Origin: CAYVSF01 sp046482855
GTDB lineage: Bacteria; Bacteroidota; Bacteroidia; Bacteroidales; UBA12077
Direction of reading: 5' to 3'
DNA: 19,582 bases
Assembly: GCA_046482855.1 (NCBI GenBank)
Contig: JAWOEH010000208.1
Span: 1-19,582 of the forward strand
Below, piece by piece: positions 6,536 through 14,517 of the stretch (its first letter is position 1; the number at the start of each line of letters is the position of its first letter). The translations under genes and the position numbers were made by a program. The notes beneath the pieces were generated by a model. That model had not been told where the DNA came from. It saw only the letters and a program-made list of their open reading frames with translations, and did not search any database.

Positions 6536-8260
6536 ATGGGAGTGTCGATTGAAGTAAATAACCAAAAGATAGATGCGCAAAGTGGTGAGCCGATTCTGAA
6601 CGCCTTGCGACGCAATGGAATAAAGGTCCCCACACTCTGTAGGATGGAAGGTTTTACCCCAACCGGTGCATGTCGTATGTGTGTGGTGGAGGTAGCCGGT
6701 AAGAACGACTTAGTACCCTCGTGCAGTTTTCCGGTAACTGATGGAATGAAGATAACCACACACTCGCCTAGAGTAATTAAAGCCCGCAAAATGATTGTCG
6801 AGCTACTTCTTTCCAATCATCCCGACGATTGCCTGTATTGTATTCGTAATGGCAGTTGTGAGTTGCAGAACCTGGCAGGTGAGCTAAATGTGCGCGAGCG
6901 ACGTATCTCCGGAGTCAAAAGTATGGCGCATCTCGACCAATCGAGCCCTGGTATTGTGCGTGATCCGGGGAAATGTATCCTTTGTGGGCGTTGTGTGCGT
7001 GTATGCGATGAGATTCAGGATGTTGCCACCTTAGACTTTGTGCAGCGGGGCGATACTACTGCTATTGGTACCGCAATGGGTAAGGAGCTCAATTTTTCTA
7101 ATTGTATTCACTGTGGACAATGTATTTTAGTTTGTCCCACAGGAGCGTTGCACGAGAAAACAAACTTCGATATTGTGCAAGAGGCGCTTAATAATCCTGA
7201 TTTAACGGTGGCAGTGCAATATTCACCCTCCATTTCAGTGAGTTTGTGCAACGAAATGGAAGTGCGCACGGGCAAAGATCTAACCGGCGTATTGAATGCT
7301 GCTTTACGCAAAATGGGGTTTAATCGGATTTATAATAATGCTTTTGCTGTGGATATGCTGGCCTACGAACAAGCTGCCGAATTGGAGAAACGCCTGCAGG
7401 AGGATAGTCAACTACCCTTGATAACAAGTGATTGCCCGGGATGGGTGAAGTATATGGAGCAATCGCATGCCGATCTGATCCCGTTCATGTCAACTTGTAA
7501 GTCGCCTCAACAAATGTTGGGAACGCTAATTAAACAACATTTGAGTGAGAACGAGGCAATTCACCGGGAGTCGGTGTTTTCGGTTGCCATTATGCCATGT
7601 ACGGCCAAAAAATTTGAAGCCCAGCGACCCCAAATGATGCATAAAGGAGTGTCGGATGTTGATGCGGTTTTAACGACACGTGAAATAGCTAAACTTATTC
7701 ATCTGTATGGCATCGATATTCACAACATCACTCCACAAGCTACTAACGAGCCTTTTAATGCTCGCAGTTCGGCAGCTAAACTGGCAGCTACCTCCGGTGG
7801 CATTTCCGAAGGGGTGCTGAGAGCTTTTAGTCATCGCACTACCGGCAAGGAATTAAGACCTCTGAAGCAAGCAAAGTTGCGCAGCTCAAAAACGAGAAAA
7901 GAGGTGGAGGTATCTGTAGGTGAAAGAACCCTCCTGGTGGTTGCGGTTAGCGGATTAAAAGCCGCACGAAGGGTACTTGATGAAGTACGAGCAGGCGAAT
8001 TGCATGTGGATTTGTTGGAGGTAATGGCTTGCCCCGGTGGATGTTTGAGCGGAGGAGGTCAGCCTTTGCTGGTGCAAGAGAAGGATCAAAAAGCCCGGGT
8101 GAAAACGGTGTATACTTTTGACGAGAAGGAGTCGATGAAAGCAGCTCATCAAAATACGCAGATGGTTCGTTATTTTGAGGAATATTTAGGTGAACCTATG
8201 GGTGAGAAAGCGCAACAATTGTTACATACTACGTATAGTAAAAGAGAGGTATTGAAGTAG
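6536..8260 (+). CDS. hydA: HydA: catalytic [FeFe]-hydrogenase subunit with substituted proton relay
   Basis: This 574-residue catalytic subunit should interconvert H2 and protons. Domains in order: a plant-type [2Fe-2S] ferredoxin (C35, C46, C49, C63), a His-ligated [4Fe-4S] site (H95, C99, C102, C108), two [4Fe-4S] sites (C147, C150, C153, C157; C190, C193, C196, C200), the H-cluster domain (about 225-510) and the small-subunit tail. H-cluster ligands are all present: C300 in TSDCPGW, C355 in MPCTAKKFE, and C499 and C503 in MACPGGC. K358 is also kept. The Cys normally before C300, the proton donor, is D299. By alignment from memory with Clostridium pasteurianum CpI, Q279 replaces the next relay Glu, while E282, R286 and S319 are kept, and A417 replaces a Phe near the cluster. 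It may be slow, biased or sensory rather than a standard enzyme. No frameshift is seen, and hydEFG are not in the window. Confidence 0.92.
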   Translation: MGVSIEVNNQKIDAQSGEPILNALRRNGIKVPTLCRMEGFTPTGACRMCVVEVAGKNDLVPSCSFPVTDGMKITTHSPRVIKARKMIVELLLSNHPDDCLYCIRNGSCELQNLAGELNVRERRISGVKSMAHLDQSSPGIVRDPGKCILCGRCVRVCDEIQDVATLDFVQRGDTTAIGTAMGKELNFSNCIHCGQCILVCPTGALHEKTNFDIVQEALNNPDLTVAVQYSPSISVSLCNEMEVRTGKDLTGVLNAALRKMGFNRIYNNAFAVDMLAYEQAAELEKRLQEDSQLPLITSDCPGWVKYMEQSHADLIPFMSTCKSPQQMLGTLIKQHLSENEAIHRESVFSVAIMPCTAKKFEAQRPQMMHKGVSDVDAVLTTREIAKLIHLYGIDIHNITPQATNEPFNARSSAAKLAATSGGISEGVLRAFSHRTTGKELRPLKQAKLRSSKTRKEVEVSVGERTLLVVAVSGLKAARRVLDEVRAGELHVDLLEVMACPGGCLSGGGQPLLVQEKDQKARVKTVYTFDEKESMKAAHQNTQMVRYFEEYLGEPMGEKAQQLLHTTYSKREVLK

Positions 8261-8266
8261 AGGAGG
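8261..8266 (+). promoter_or_regulatory. Shine-Dalgarno site fixing the start of the sensor kinase
   Basis: AGGAGG directly follows the hydA stop and lies six bases before the ATG at 8273. This supports that ATG over the in-frame TTG at 8267, which touches the site. Such a strong site is unusual in Bacteroidota and may secure expression of the sensor far down the operon. Confidence 0.7.
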
Positions 8267-8272
8267 TTGGTA

Positions 8273-10261
8273 ATGAAACAAGGACAAAATACGAACAGGG
8301 AATTGGTTTATACGGTTAAAAACCGTTGCAGGGTTTGTTATACCTGTGTAAGGGAGTGTCCGGCTAAAGCCATCAAAATTATTAATGGCCAGGCAGAGGT
8401 GATTCATGAACGTTGTATTGGCTGCGGAAATTGCACCAAAGTGTGTAGTCAGGGTGCGAAGATGTTCCTGCATACCTTCGAGCATGTGGAACAATTGCTG
8501 GCTACCGGTGGCCACAATATTGCCCTTGTGGCGCCCAGTTTTCCGGCCGAATTTGAAGAACTCACAGATCACAAACAGCTGGTGGGTATGATTCGGCAAT
8601 TAGGTTTCCAGGTGGTTTCGGAAGTTGCTTTTGGTGCCGACTTGGTTGCTGCAGAATATCGCAAGATTCTGAAAGATTCTCCCCAGCGCTATATTTCGTC
8701 CGATTGTCCTGCAATTGTTTCTTATATTGAGCGTTATCATCCTTATTTGGTCGATAGTCTGGCTCCCATTGCTTCCCCTATGGTGGCCATGACACGCGTG
8801 ATGCGAAAAAAATATGGCGAAGGCAGTAATATTGTGTTTATTGGCCCGTGTCTGGCAAAAAAGGCGGAAAGTGATGAGGTGGATAATATGATAACCTTTA
8901 CGGAGCTGAGGGAGCTGTTCAGTAGGAACAAAATTATGCCCCATAAAGTTACGCCTACTGAATTTGATCCTCCGCATGGAGGTAAGGGGGCTATTTTTCC
9001 TGTCAGTCGCGGACTGTTACAAACAGCAGGCATCAATGACGATGTATTTGATGGGAATATTATTGTGGCAGAGGGGCGAATGGACTTTCAAGAGGCCATA
9101 AAGGAGTTTCAGGATGGGCTGATTCGCTCGCAAAATCTGGAGCTGCTCTGTTGCGAAGGCTGCATTATGGGGCCGGGGATGACTGGTGGAGGGCGTCAAT
9201 ATGCCCGACGTATTTTGGTGAATAACTACGTGCAGTATAAGATTGACAACCTTGATCAGAGTACCTGGCAGGCTTCCATGGATGAATATTTGCAATTGGA
9301 TCTTTCTGCCTCTTTTGAAGGAAATGATAACCGAATTGAAACGCCCTCGCAGGAAGAGATTGATGAAGTGTTGGCTTCCATGGGCAAAACTTCCTTTAAG
9401 GACTACCTGAATTGTGGAGCTTGTGGGTATGACTCCTGCGAAGAACATGCCATTGCCATTGTAAAAGGGTTAGCCGAAATAGAGATGTGTTTACCTTATA
9501 CCATTGAAAAACTGCACAATTCAGTGAAGGACTTGGCTATTTCCAACGAGAAGTTGGTAACCATGCGACAAGCCCTGAAACAGTCGGAGAAAATGGCCAG
9601 CATGGGCCAGCTGTCTGCAGGCATTGCTCATGAACTGAATAATCCCCTGGGGGTGGTAATTATGTATGCCAATATTCTTTTAGAAGAAGCCGATCAGGAT
9701 TCACCACTCTACTCCGATTTAAAGCTGATTGCCGATCAGACACATCGATGTAAATCGATAGTTGGTGGCTTGCTGAACTTTGCCCGAAAGAATCAGGTTA
9801 ACTCGGCTCAGGTAGATGTGGTGAAAATGGTAGAGCAAGGATTGGATGCTGTTTTGATTCCGGAAAATGTGGACGTGAAGGTGGACACCGAAAAGTTGAA
9901 GAATCGCGTGGCTGAAATGGACAATGAACAAATGTTGCAGATCTTCACAAATCTGTTTAAAAATGCTTTTGATGCCATGCCTGGTGGCGGAAAATTAACC
10001 ATAACACTTGCTGATACGGAAGATGAGGTGTTGTTTACTGTTGCTGATACGGGTAGCGGCATTAAGGAAGCAGATAAGGAGAAAATTTTTGAACCCTTTT
10101 ATACAACCAAAGGTATTGGAAAGGGTACAGGTTTGGGGCTGGCAACAGCCTATGGTATTGTGAAAATGCATAAGGGTAAGATTACCGTGGACTCCAATGC
10201 TGATAATACGAAGGGGCCTACAGGTACGACCTTCAGATTGAATATTCCCAGAAACCGATAA
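8273..10261 (+). CDS. Sensory [FeFe]-hydrogenase-domain histidine kinase
   Basis: This 662-residue soluble protein is a probable sensor kinase for H2 or redox state. Order: a 2x[4Fe-4S] ferredoxin (C19, C22, C25, C29; C48, C51, C54, C58), an H-domain (about 80-345), an FeS domain (C381, C384, C389, C406), a short coiled coil, HisKA with phospho-acceptor H453 (AHELNNP), and an ATPase domain with an N box (NLFKNAFDAMP), DTGSG and GTGLGLA. Possible H-cluster ligands are C145 (SSDCP), C193 (GPC), and C294 and C297 (CEGC). Asp144 stands at the proton-relay position and K196 matches the conserved Lys. Up to the FeS domain it is clearly a paralog of the leftward PAS sensor, sharing SFGAD/AFGAD, LAPxxSPMVA, CEGCxMGPG and ACGYDSCE. 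It has no membrane segment. Two receiver proteins follow at once and are its likely partners. The ligand it senses is inferred. Confidence 0.9.
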   Translation: MKQGQNTNRELVYTVKNRCRVCYTCVRECPAKAIKIINGQAEVIHERCIGCGNCTKVCSQGAKMFLHTFEHVEQLLATGGHNIALVAPSFPAEFEELTDHKQLVGMIRQLGFQVVSEVAFGADLVAAEYRKILKDSPQRYISSDCPAIVSYIERYHPYLVDSLAPIASPMVAMTRVMRKKYGEGSNIVFIGPCLAKKAESDEVDNMITFTELRELFSRNKIMPHKVTPTEFDPPHGGKGAIFPVSRGLLQTAGINDDVFDGNIIVAEGRMDFQEAIKEFQDGLIRSQNLELLCCEGCIMGPGMTGGGRQYARRILVNNYVQYKIDNLDQSTWQASMDEYLQLDLSASFEGNDNRIETPSQEEIDEVLASMGKTSFKDYLNCGACGYDSCEEHAIAIVKGLAEIEMCLPYTIEKLHNSVKDLAISNEKLVTMRQALKQSEKMASMGQLSAGIAHELNNPLGVVIMYANILLEEADQDSPLYSDLKLIADQTHRCKSIVGGLLNFARKNQVNSAQVDVVKMVEQGLDAVLIPENVDVKVDTEKLKNRVAEMDNEQMLQIFTNLFKNAFDAMPGGGKLTITLADTEDEVLFTVADTGSGIKEADKEKIFEPFYTTKGIGKGTGLGLATAYGIVKMHKGKITVDSNADNTKGPTGTTFRLNIPRNR

Positions 10262-10263
10262 TT

Positions 10264-10659
10264 ATGACAGAAAAGCAAAAACAAATTATGTTGGTTGATG
10301 ACGATCCGGATTATTTATTCCAGATGCGTTTCCAACTGGAACATATGGGCTTTCAGGTAGAGACTGCCGAAAGCCAACGGGAAGCTGAAAGTTTATTGGA
10401 ACGTATCCAACCCGATCTGGCAATTTTTGACTTGATGATGGAACAGGAGGACAGTGGCTTTATCCTGAGTTATAAGATGAAACGACGTCACCCTGATGTG
10501 CCTATCATTATTGCTACGGCTGTATCGGCCGAAACAGGCATGTCCTTTGGGCTTGATACTGAAGCTGAAAAGCAATGGATAAAGGCTGACTTGTATTTGG
10601 AAAAGGGAATTAGCAAGGAGCAATTGCAAAAAGCAATAAATAAATTACTAAAATTGTAG
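10264..10659 (+). CDS. Stand-alone response-regulator receiver domain
   Basis: This 131-residue CheY-like protein is one receiver domain with no output domain. The acidic pair lies at about residues 12-13 (VDDDP), the phospho-acceptor is D56 (FDLMM), the switch Thr is T85 (ATAVS) and the conserved Lys is K114 (LEKG). It starts two bases after the sensor kinase gene, so that kinase is its likely phosphodonor. The region between T85 and K114 is longer than in CheY (about 28 residues rather than about 21). With no DNA-binding domain, it probably acts by protein contact or as a relay step, perhaps to the kinase encoded next. Confidence 0.88.
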   Translation: MTEKQKQIMLVDDDPDYLFQMRFQLEHMGFQVETAESQREAESLLERIQPDLAIFDLMMEQEDSGFILSYKMKRRHPDVPIIIATAVSAETGMSFGLDTEAEKQWIKADLYLEKGISKEQLQKAINKLLKL

Positions 10660-10681
10660 AATAATCCATAAACCTGGTTGC

Positions 10682-11800
10682 ATGAATCAAATGACAGTCC
10701 TGGTAGTTGACGATGAACCCGGCATATGTTCGGGTGTTTCACGTATTCTGAGAAACTTTTCGGTATCGTACCCTTTTATGGACGAGGACATGAAGTTCCG
10801 TGTACTGGAGGCAGCAACCGGTGAAGAGGGCATTGAACTGGTAAAGAATGAACGCATCGATGTGGTATTGCTTGATAATAAACTTCCGGGTATACAGGGA
10901 ACCGATGTACTGGATTTCCTCAATAAGCATTACCCCGATATTATTGTCATGATGATCACTTCCTATGCCAGTTTGGAGTTGGCTGTTAAAGCGACCAGTC
11001 AGGGGGCTTACGACTTTATTCCCAAGCCTTTTACTCCGCAGGAATTGAAATCATCTATGGAGAATCTTACCAAGCACCTTTTCCTGCGCGGGATGACCAA
11101 AAAGATGAATAAGGAGGGAAAAGAGGTGCGGTATCAGTTTTTATCGGTATTATCGCATGAGTTAAAAACACCGCTAAATGCCATTGAGGGCTATCTAAAG
11201 ATCATGAAAGATCGGCAGGCAGGTGAATCATTAGAAGCTTACGAGCAAATGTTGGACCGATCGCTTCATCGAATTAAGGGTATGCGCAATCTTATTATGG
11301 ATTTATTAGATCTTACGAAGATACAGTTTGAAAAGAAAACTGAGAAACTGCAAGAGGTCAATATCCATGAGGTTGCTCAAATGGCTATTGAAGCGATTAA
11401 TCCGTATGCTATCCAGAAAGATGTTACCATTCATCTGAACGGAGGCCAGGATTGTACTTTCTTTGCCGATCCTGGTGATATCGAGATTGTGTTTAACAAT
11501 TTGCTCTCGAATGCCGTGAAATATAATCGAGATAAGGGCGAGGTATTTGTGGATATGAGAACAGGGGAGGATGTATTTGAAATCGAGATTCGCGATACGG
11601 GTATCGGGATGAACGAAGAGGAGACGACTCATTTGTTTGATGAGTTTTTCCGCGTAAAAAGCGAACAGACGAAAAATATTACCGGCAGTGGCCTGGGGTT
11701 GCCAATTGTAAAAAAAATAGTAGATTTATACCAAGGAGATATTCATATTCAGAGTACCCCAGGTAAGGGGAGTACTTTTAAGATACGATTGCCCAAATAA
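10682..11800 (+). CDS. Hybrid receiver-histidine kinase
   Basis: This 372-residue cytosolic protein has an N-terminal receiver (about 4-130) joined to a HisKA and ATPase kinase core. Receiver residues: D10/D11, phospho-acceptor D65 (LLDNKLPG), T93 (MITSY) and K115 (IPKPF). An insert near 25-40 (SVSYPFMDEDMKF) lengthens the first loop. Kinase residues: H159 in SHELKTPLNAIEG, an N box NNLLSNAVKYN, DTGIGM, and GSGLGLPIVKKIV. It lacks a sensor domain of its own, so it is probably controlled by phosphorylation of its receiver, perhaps by the upstream H-domain kinase or via the single receiver. No response regulator with an output domain is encoded nearby, so the end point of the relay is unknown. 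A Met at residue 4 is an alternative start. Confidence 0.88.
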   Translation: MNQMTVLVVDDEPGICSGVSRILRNFSVSYPFMDEDMKFRVLEAATGEEGIELVKNERIDVVLLDNKLPGIQGTDVLDFLNKHYPDIIVMMITSYASLELAVKATSQGAYDFIPKPFTPQELKSSMENLTKHLFLRGMTKKMNKEGKEVRYQFLSVLSHELKTPLNAIEGYLKIMKDRQAGESLEAYEQMLDRSLHRIKGMRNLIMDLLDLTKIQFEKKTEKLQEVNIHEVAQMAIEAINPYAIQKDVTIHLNGGQDCTFFADPGDIEIVFNNLLSNAVKYNRDKGEVFVDMRTGEDVFEIEIRDTGIGMNEEETTHLFDEFFRVKSEQTKNITGSGLGLPIVKKIVDLYQGDIHIQSTPGKGSTFKIRLPK

Positions 11801-11827
11801 GCGAATGATAATTTAAAGAGCTGCAAC

Positions 11828-12478
11828 ATGAATTTGCCTGAGAAAACGATTGGTCGTTTAAGTGAATACCGCCGCACATTATTGAATTGCCTGGGAAATG
11901 GCAAAACCCATATATATTCCCACGAATTAGCTAACCTGCATAATATTACCGCCGTACAAGTACGCCGGGATATCATGCTTATTGGCTACTCAACCACTGC
12001 AAAAAAAGGCTACGATGTAAAGGCTTTGATTGATGTAATTGGGGATATAATTGATACTGAACAAGGATTGAATGCAGCGGTTGTGGGGATTGGTAACCTG
12101 GGACGCGCTATCACTACCTATTTTAATGGGAAGCGCACCAAGTTACGTATTGTTGCCACTTTTGATACCGACCCGCTGAAAGTAGGACGTGTTATTGCCG
12201 GGGTTAAGTGTTACTCCATGGCCGAGTTAAAAGATATTGTGGTGAAAAATAATATATCTATTGGCGTTATTACTGTTCCCACTGAGGATGCCGCTAAAGT
12301 GACCGATCAGCTGGTAATGGCCGGCGTAAAGGGACTGCTCAATTACACTTCCTCGTCGTTGAATGTGCCGGATAATGTCTATCTGGAAGAGTATGACATG
12401 ATTACTTCTCTGGAAAAAGTAGCCTATTTTGTAAAGCAAAAAAACCATGATCAGCTTTCTGCAGAAGAGACTGAATAG
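11828..12478 (+). CDS. rex: Rex: NADH-sensing redox transcriptional repressor
   Basis: This 216-residue repressor leaves its DNA when NADH binds, so it links gene expression to the NADH/NAD+ ratio. The N-terminal winged helix (about 5-70) contains the family-typical AVQVRRDIMLIG stretch. A Rossmann domain follows with GIGNLGRA (87-94) and FDTD (112-115), whose Asp favours NAD(H) over NADP(H). The C-terminal domain-swap helix (LEKVAYFV) is present and the length is normal. It lies 27 bases after the hybrid kinase and 22 bases before ribF. Because the operon encodes an NADH-linked hydrogenase and Rex-like palindromes flank both divergent promoters, this Rex probably regulates its own operon and the leftward sensor operon. 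The family call is firm; the targets are inferred. Confidence 0.93.
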   Translation: MNLPEKTIGRLSEYRRTLLNCLGNGKTHIYSHELANLHNITAVQVRRDIMLIGYSTTAKKGYDVKALIDVIGDIIDTEQGLNAAVVGIGNLGRAITTYFNGKRTKLRIVATFDTDPLKVGRVIAGVKCYSMAELKDIVVKNNISIGVITVPTEDAAKVTDQLVMAGVKGLLNYTSSSLNVPDNVYLEEYDMITSLEKVAYFVKQKNHDQLSAEETE

Positions 12479-12500
12479 GACACGCAAAGACTAATACGTT

Positions 12501-13433
12501 ATGCAGGTACATCGTAGTTTTGATGATCTTCCCAATATTGCCAACCCGGTAGTTACAACAGGAACTTTCGATGGGGTACATTTGGGGCATACGGTTATCT
12601 TAAACCGCCTAAACCGGTTGGCACAGGAAGTTAATGGGGAGTCGGTTTTGATTACCTTTCATCCCCATCCGCGTATTGTCTTGTATCCCGAGACAGCGGG
12701 CAATGGGTTGAAGCTTATCTGCAGTCAGCGTGAAAAGATTTACCAGCTGGAGAAAACAGGTATCGACCATGTTATCATCATTCCCTTTACAGTAGATTTT
12801 TCAAAAATTACCTCTAAAGCATTTGTCGAGGAGTTGTTATTGGGAAAACTGCATGCACGGAAGATAATTGTCGGTTTTAACCATCACTTTGGACATAACC
12901 GGGAAGGTGATTACTCCTTCCTCGATGAGCTTACTCATGCGCATCCCTTTGAAGTGGAAGAGATTCCCGAGCAAGAGCTGGAGCACGAAACGGTAAGTTC
13001 AACCATTATTCGTAAAGCCCTGCACGCAGGACGCATACAGCGAGCGAATGCCTACCTGGATCATTTTTATGTTATTATGGGGCCCTTGTCAACGGGCGAT
13101 CCCAAATGTGCTCAGGCGGGTTTTCCAACACTCAGTGTTGAAATTGAGGAGGGTGTAAAGCTGATTCCCCCCGATGGCGTTTACGCCATTCAGTTGATGG
13201 TGGGCAATGCGTCATACAGAGGCATGCTGAACATCAAGCGCCCCCAAGAAAAACCTTTGCCTTCGTTGCAGGTGCATTTGTTTGACTACACGCCACAATA
13301 TGACGTTCGTGGACATGTTGGCACCCTTACCTTCCACAAGCGGATGCGCGAAGAGTTTGTTCTTGCTGACAGGGATGATTTGCGTCGTCAGTTGGATCAG
13401 GACCGAAAGGAAATTGAGGAGTTGATTTATTAA
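12501..13433 (+). CDS. ribF: RibF-like FMN adenylyltransferase with degenerate riboflavin-kinase domain
   Basis: This 310-residue protein has the length and layout of RibF, which makes FMN and FAD from riboflavin. The N-terminal adenylyltransferase half looks sound: GTFDGVHLGH (21-30), TFHPHP (52-57), GFNHHFGHNREGD (125-137) and VSSTIIRKAL (165-174). The kinase half is diverged. The ATP-binding GFPTAN motif reads GFPTLS (207-212), the preceding GxGRxxG loop reads TGDPKCAQAG, the usual NIGxRPT reads NIKRPQEK, and the position of the catalytic Glu before HLFD holds Gln257. FMN formation may therefore be weak or lost, while FAD formation may remain. It is the last gene of the operon, and its position suggests flavin supply to HydB. 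A normal ribF elsewhere in the genome is predicted. The alignment is from memory. Confidence 0.85.
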   Translation: MQVHRSFDDLPNIANPVVTTGTFDGVHLGHTVILNRLNRLAQEVNGESVLITFHPHPRIVLYPETAGNGLKLICSQREKIYQLEKTGIDHVIIIPFTVDFSKITSKAFVEELLLGKLHARKIIVGFNHHFGHNREGDYSFLDELTHAHPFEVEEIPEQELEHETVSSTIIRKALHAGRIQRANAYLDHFYVIMGPLSTGDPKCAQAGFPTLSVEIEEGVKLIPPDGVYAIQLMVGNASYRGMLNIKRPQEKPLPSLQVHLFDYTPQYDVRGHVGTLTFHKRMREEFVLADRDDLRRQLDQDRKEIEELIY

Positions 13434-13491
13434 ATGTAAGGTTGTGCCTATTTTGCAAGGAACCAATAATAAAGGCCGAAGGAATCGTTCT

Positions 13492-14190
13492 TTATAGCTC
13501 TCTTAAAGCTTCAATCAGTTTTTTCCTTTTAGGCTTTTCTAACACCAATGGCAAGGTGAAAAATAGACCACTGGCCAGGAGTTTTACTTCGTCGGACTTT
13601 TGCATGAAGGTTTTGTCATTTGGATGGTAATTGTCCCGAAGGAATTCGGTAAGAAGTGCCAGAGCGATTCCTGTTGATAACCATTGGGCATGTTGTAAAT
13701 AGCGGGCCTTTTTTAGTGTTTTATTTGCTGGGTTGAGTTTTTGGAAGGTTTGTTGTACATTTCTATACGTCACTTTTTGTATTGTTTCCTCTGGCAGACT
13801 ATAACGAACATCGGTAAAGGTGTAGGTGTTGTTTTTACGGGGAAAGATACTCTTGTGGTAAAAGAGGGTTACCCGTTCCGTTTCCTCCTTGCTGAAAAAT
13901 AGCTCTGTAAAATGGGTGCCCTCTGGAAAGGGTAAGTCCTGTGTAAGGAGTTTCCGGTAGTTTCTTTTCTGATCCCATCCCTGATAACTGGTGAGTTGAG
14001 CGATCCTTATTTTTCGTCCCTTTGTGCTGTCGATGGTGATGTAGGGTTGCCGAAAAAAGGAATTGGTGTGAAGTTCCAGCCAGGAAGTTGAAAGCGTTTG
14101 CCCTGAACTTAGGGAAATTTCAATGCTGTTTTTTTGAGCATAGCTCATTTGTACAAGAAATAAGGTTAGTGTAAAGAGAAAGAGTCGCAT
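13492..14190 (-). CDS. Exported protein of unknown function
   Basis: I do not recognise this 232-residue protein. It starts with a clear signal peptide (MRLFLFTLTLFLVQMSYAQ, cleavage probably near residue 19). The middle is rich in beta-strand-like stretches and in Thr, Lys and Arg, with an SSGQTLSTSWLEL stretch just after the signal. Two hydrophobic segments near 168-184 and 203-217 may be a membrane hairpin, followed by a basic end (KPKRKKLIEALREL). It could be a periplasmic or inner-membrane protein. It converges with ribF (58 bases apart) and lies downstream of the TonB receptor gene, separated by a hairpin and about 330 bases, so it is probably transcribed on its own. Reading frame, signal peptide and ATG start make it a credible gene; no function is proposed. 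Confidence 0.7.
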   Translation of the reverse strand: MRLFLFTLTLFLVQMSYAQKNSIEISLSSGQTLSTSWLELHTNSFFRQPYITIDSTKGRKIRIAQLTSYQGWDQKRNYRKLLTQDLPFPEGTHFTELFFSKEETERVTLFYHKSIFPRKNNTYTFTDVRYSLPEETIQKVTYRNVQQTFQKLNPANKTLKKARYLQHAQWLSTGIALALLTEFLRDNYHPNDKTFMQKSDEVKLLASGLFFTLPLVLEKPKRKKLIEALREL

Positions 14191-14457
14191 GGGGATTTTG
14201 TTGTAAGGTTAGTTCGTGGTGAGTCAGTACTATATTTGTGAACTTAGCTCAGCGGTTTTAGTTGAAATTTATCTTTTACTTAATTCGGGTTTTATAGTGG
14301 AAGAGCAATCTCCATTGGTGAAATCGGGATGGAAGATAGTGATTTTCTTTGTTATTACAAATAGGGTAGCTTAACGGCTTTGAATGGGTGAAAAGTTTTT
14401 CCAGTACAAGCTTGGATAAAAGAAGTAAGGAGCTTTGTGATGATGCACGCTTAAGAA
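14191..14457. other. Intergenic region without a recognisable gene
   Basis: This stretch lies between the start of the exported protein gene and the hairpin after the TonB receptor gene. I find no credible open reading frame. The only signal is a plus-strand TATATTTG at 14231-14238, a full match to the Bacteroidota -7 box. It points away from the gene on its left and towards the 3' end of the receptor gene, so it may be chance or the start of a small or antisense RNA. No minus-strand -7 box for the exported protein gene was found. Confidence 0.4.
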
Positions 14458-14498
14458 ATAAAGCATGTGCGGTTTATTCATGACAGCACATGCTTTAT
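14458..14498 (-). terminator. Hairpin terminator of the TonB receptor gene
   Basis: ATAAAGCATGTGC (14458-14470) pairs perfectly with GCACATGCTTTAT (14486-14498): a 13-bp stem with a 15-base loop, starting 19 bases past the receptor's TAG. On the minus strand the stem ends in TTTAT followed by TTCTTAA, a moderate T tract. The stem is much stronger than anything else in the window, so a role in termination or RNA stability is likely. Confidence 0.7.
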
Positions 14499-14517
14499 AA
14501 GGACAGTAAGTTCAATG

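Noticed and set aside
7430..7432. Treating the HydA Asp codon as a likely sequencing error
   Set aside because: The frame and surrounding motif are intact, Cys to Asp needs two base changes (TGT/TGC to GAT), and the kinase sensor in this window also has Asp at the same position.
9017..9448. 143-residue minus-strand open frame inside the sensor kinase gene
   Set aside because: Antisense to the H-domain and FeS-domain motifs, with no own start signal or recognisable family.
13434..13491. Bidirectional terminator between ribF and the exported-protein gene
   Set aside because: Only short, bulged pairings such as GGTT/AACC were found, without a T tract on either strand.
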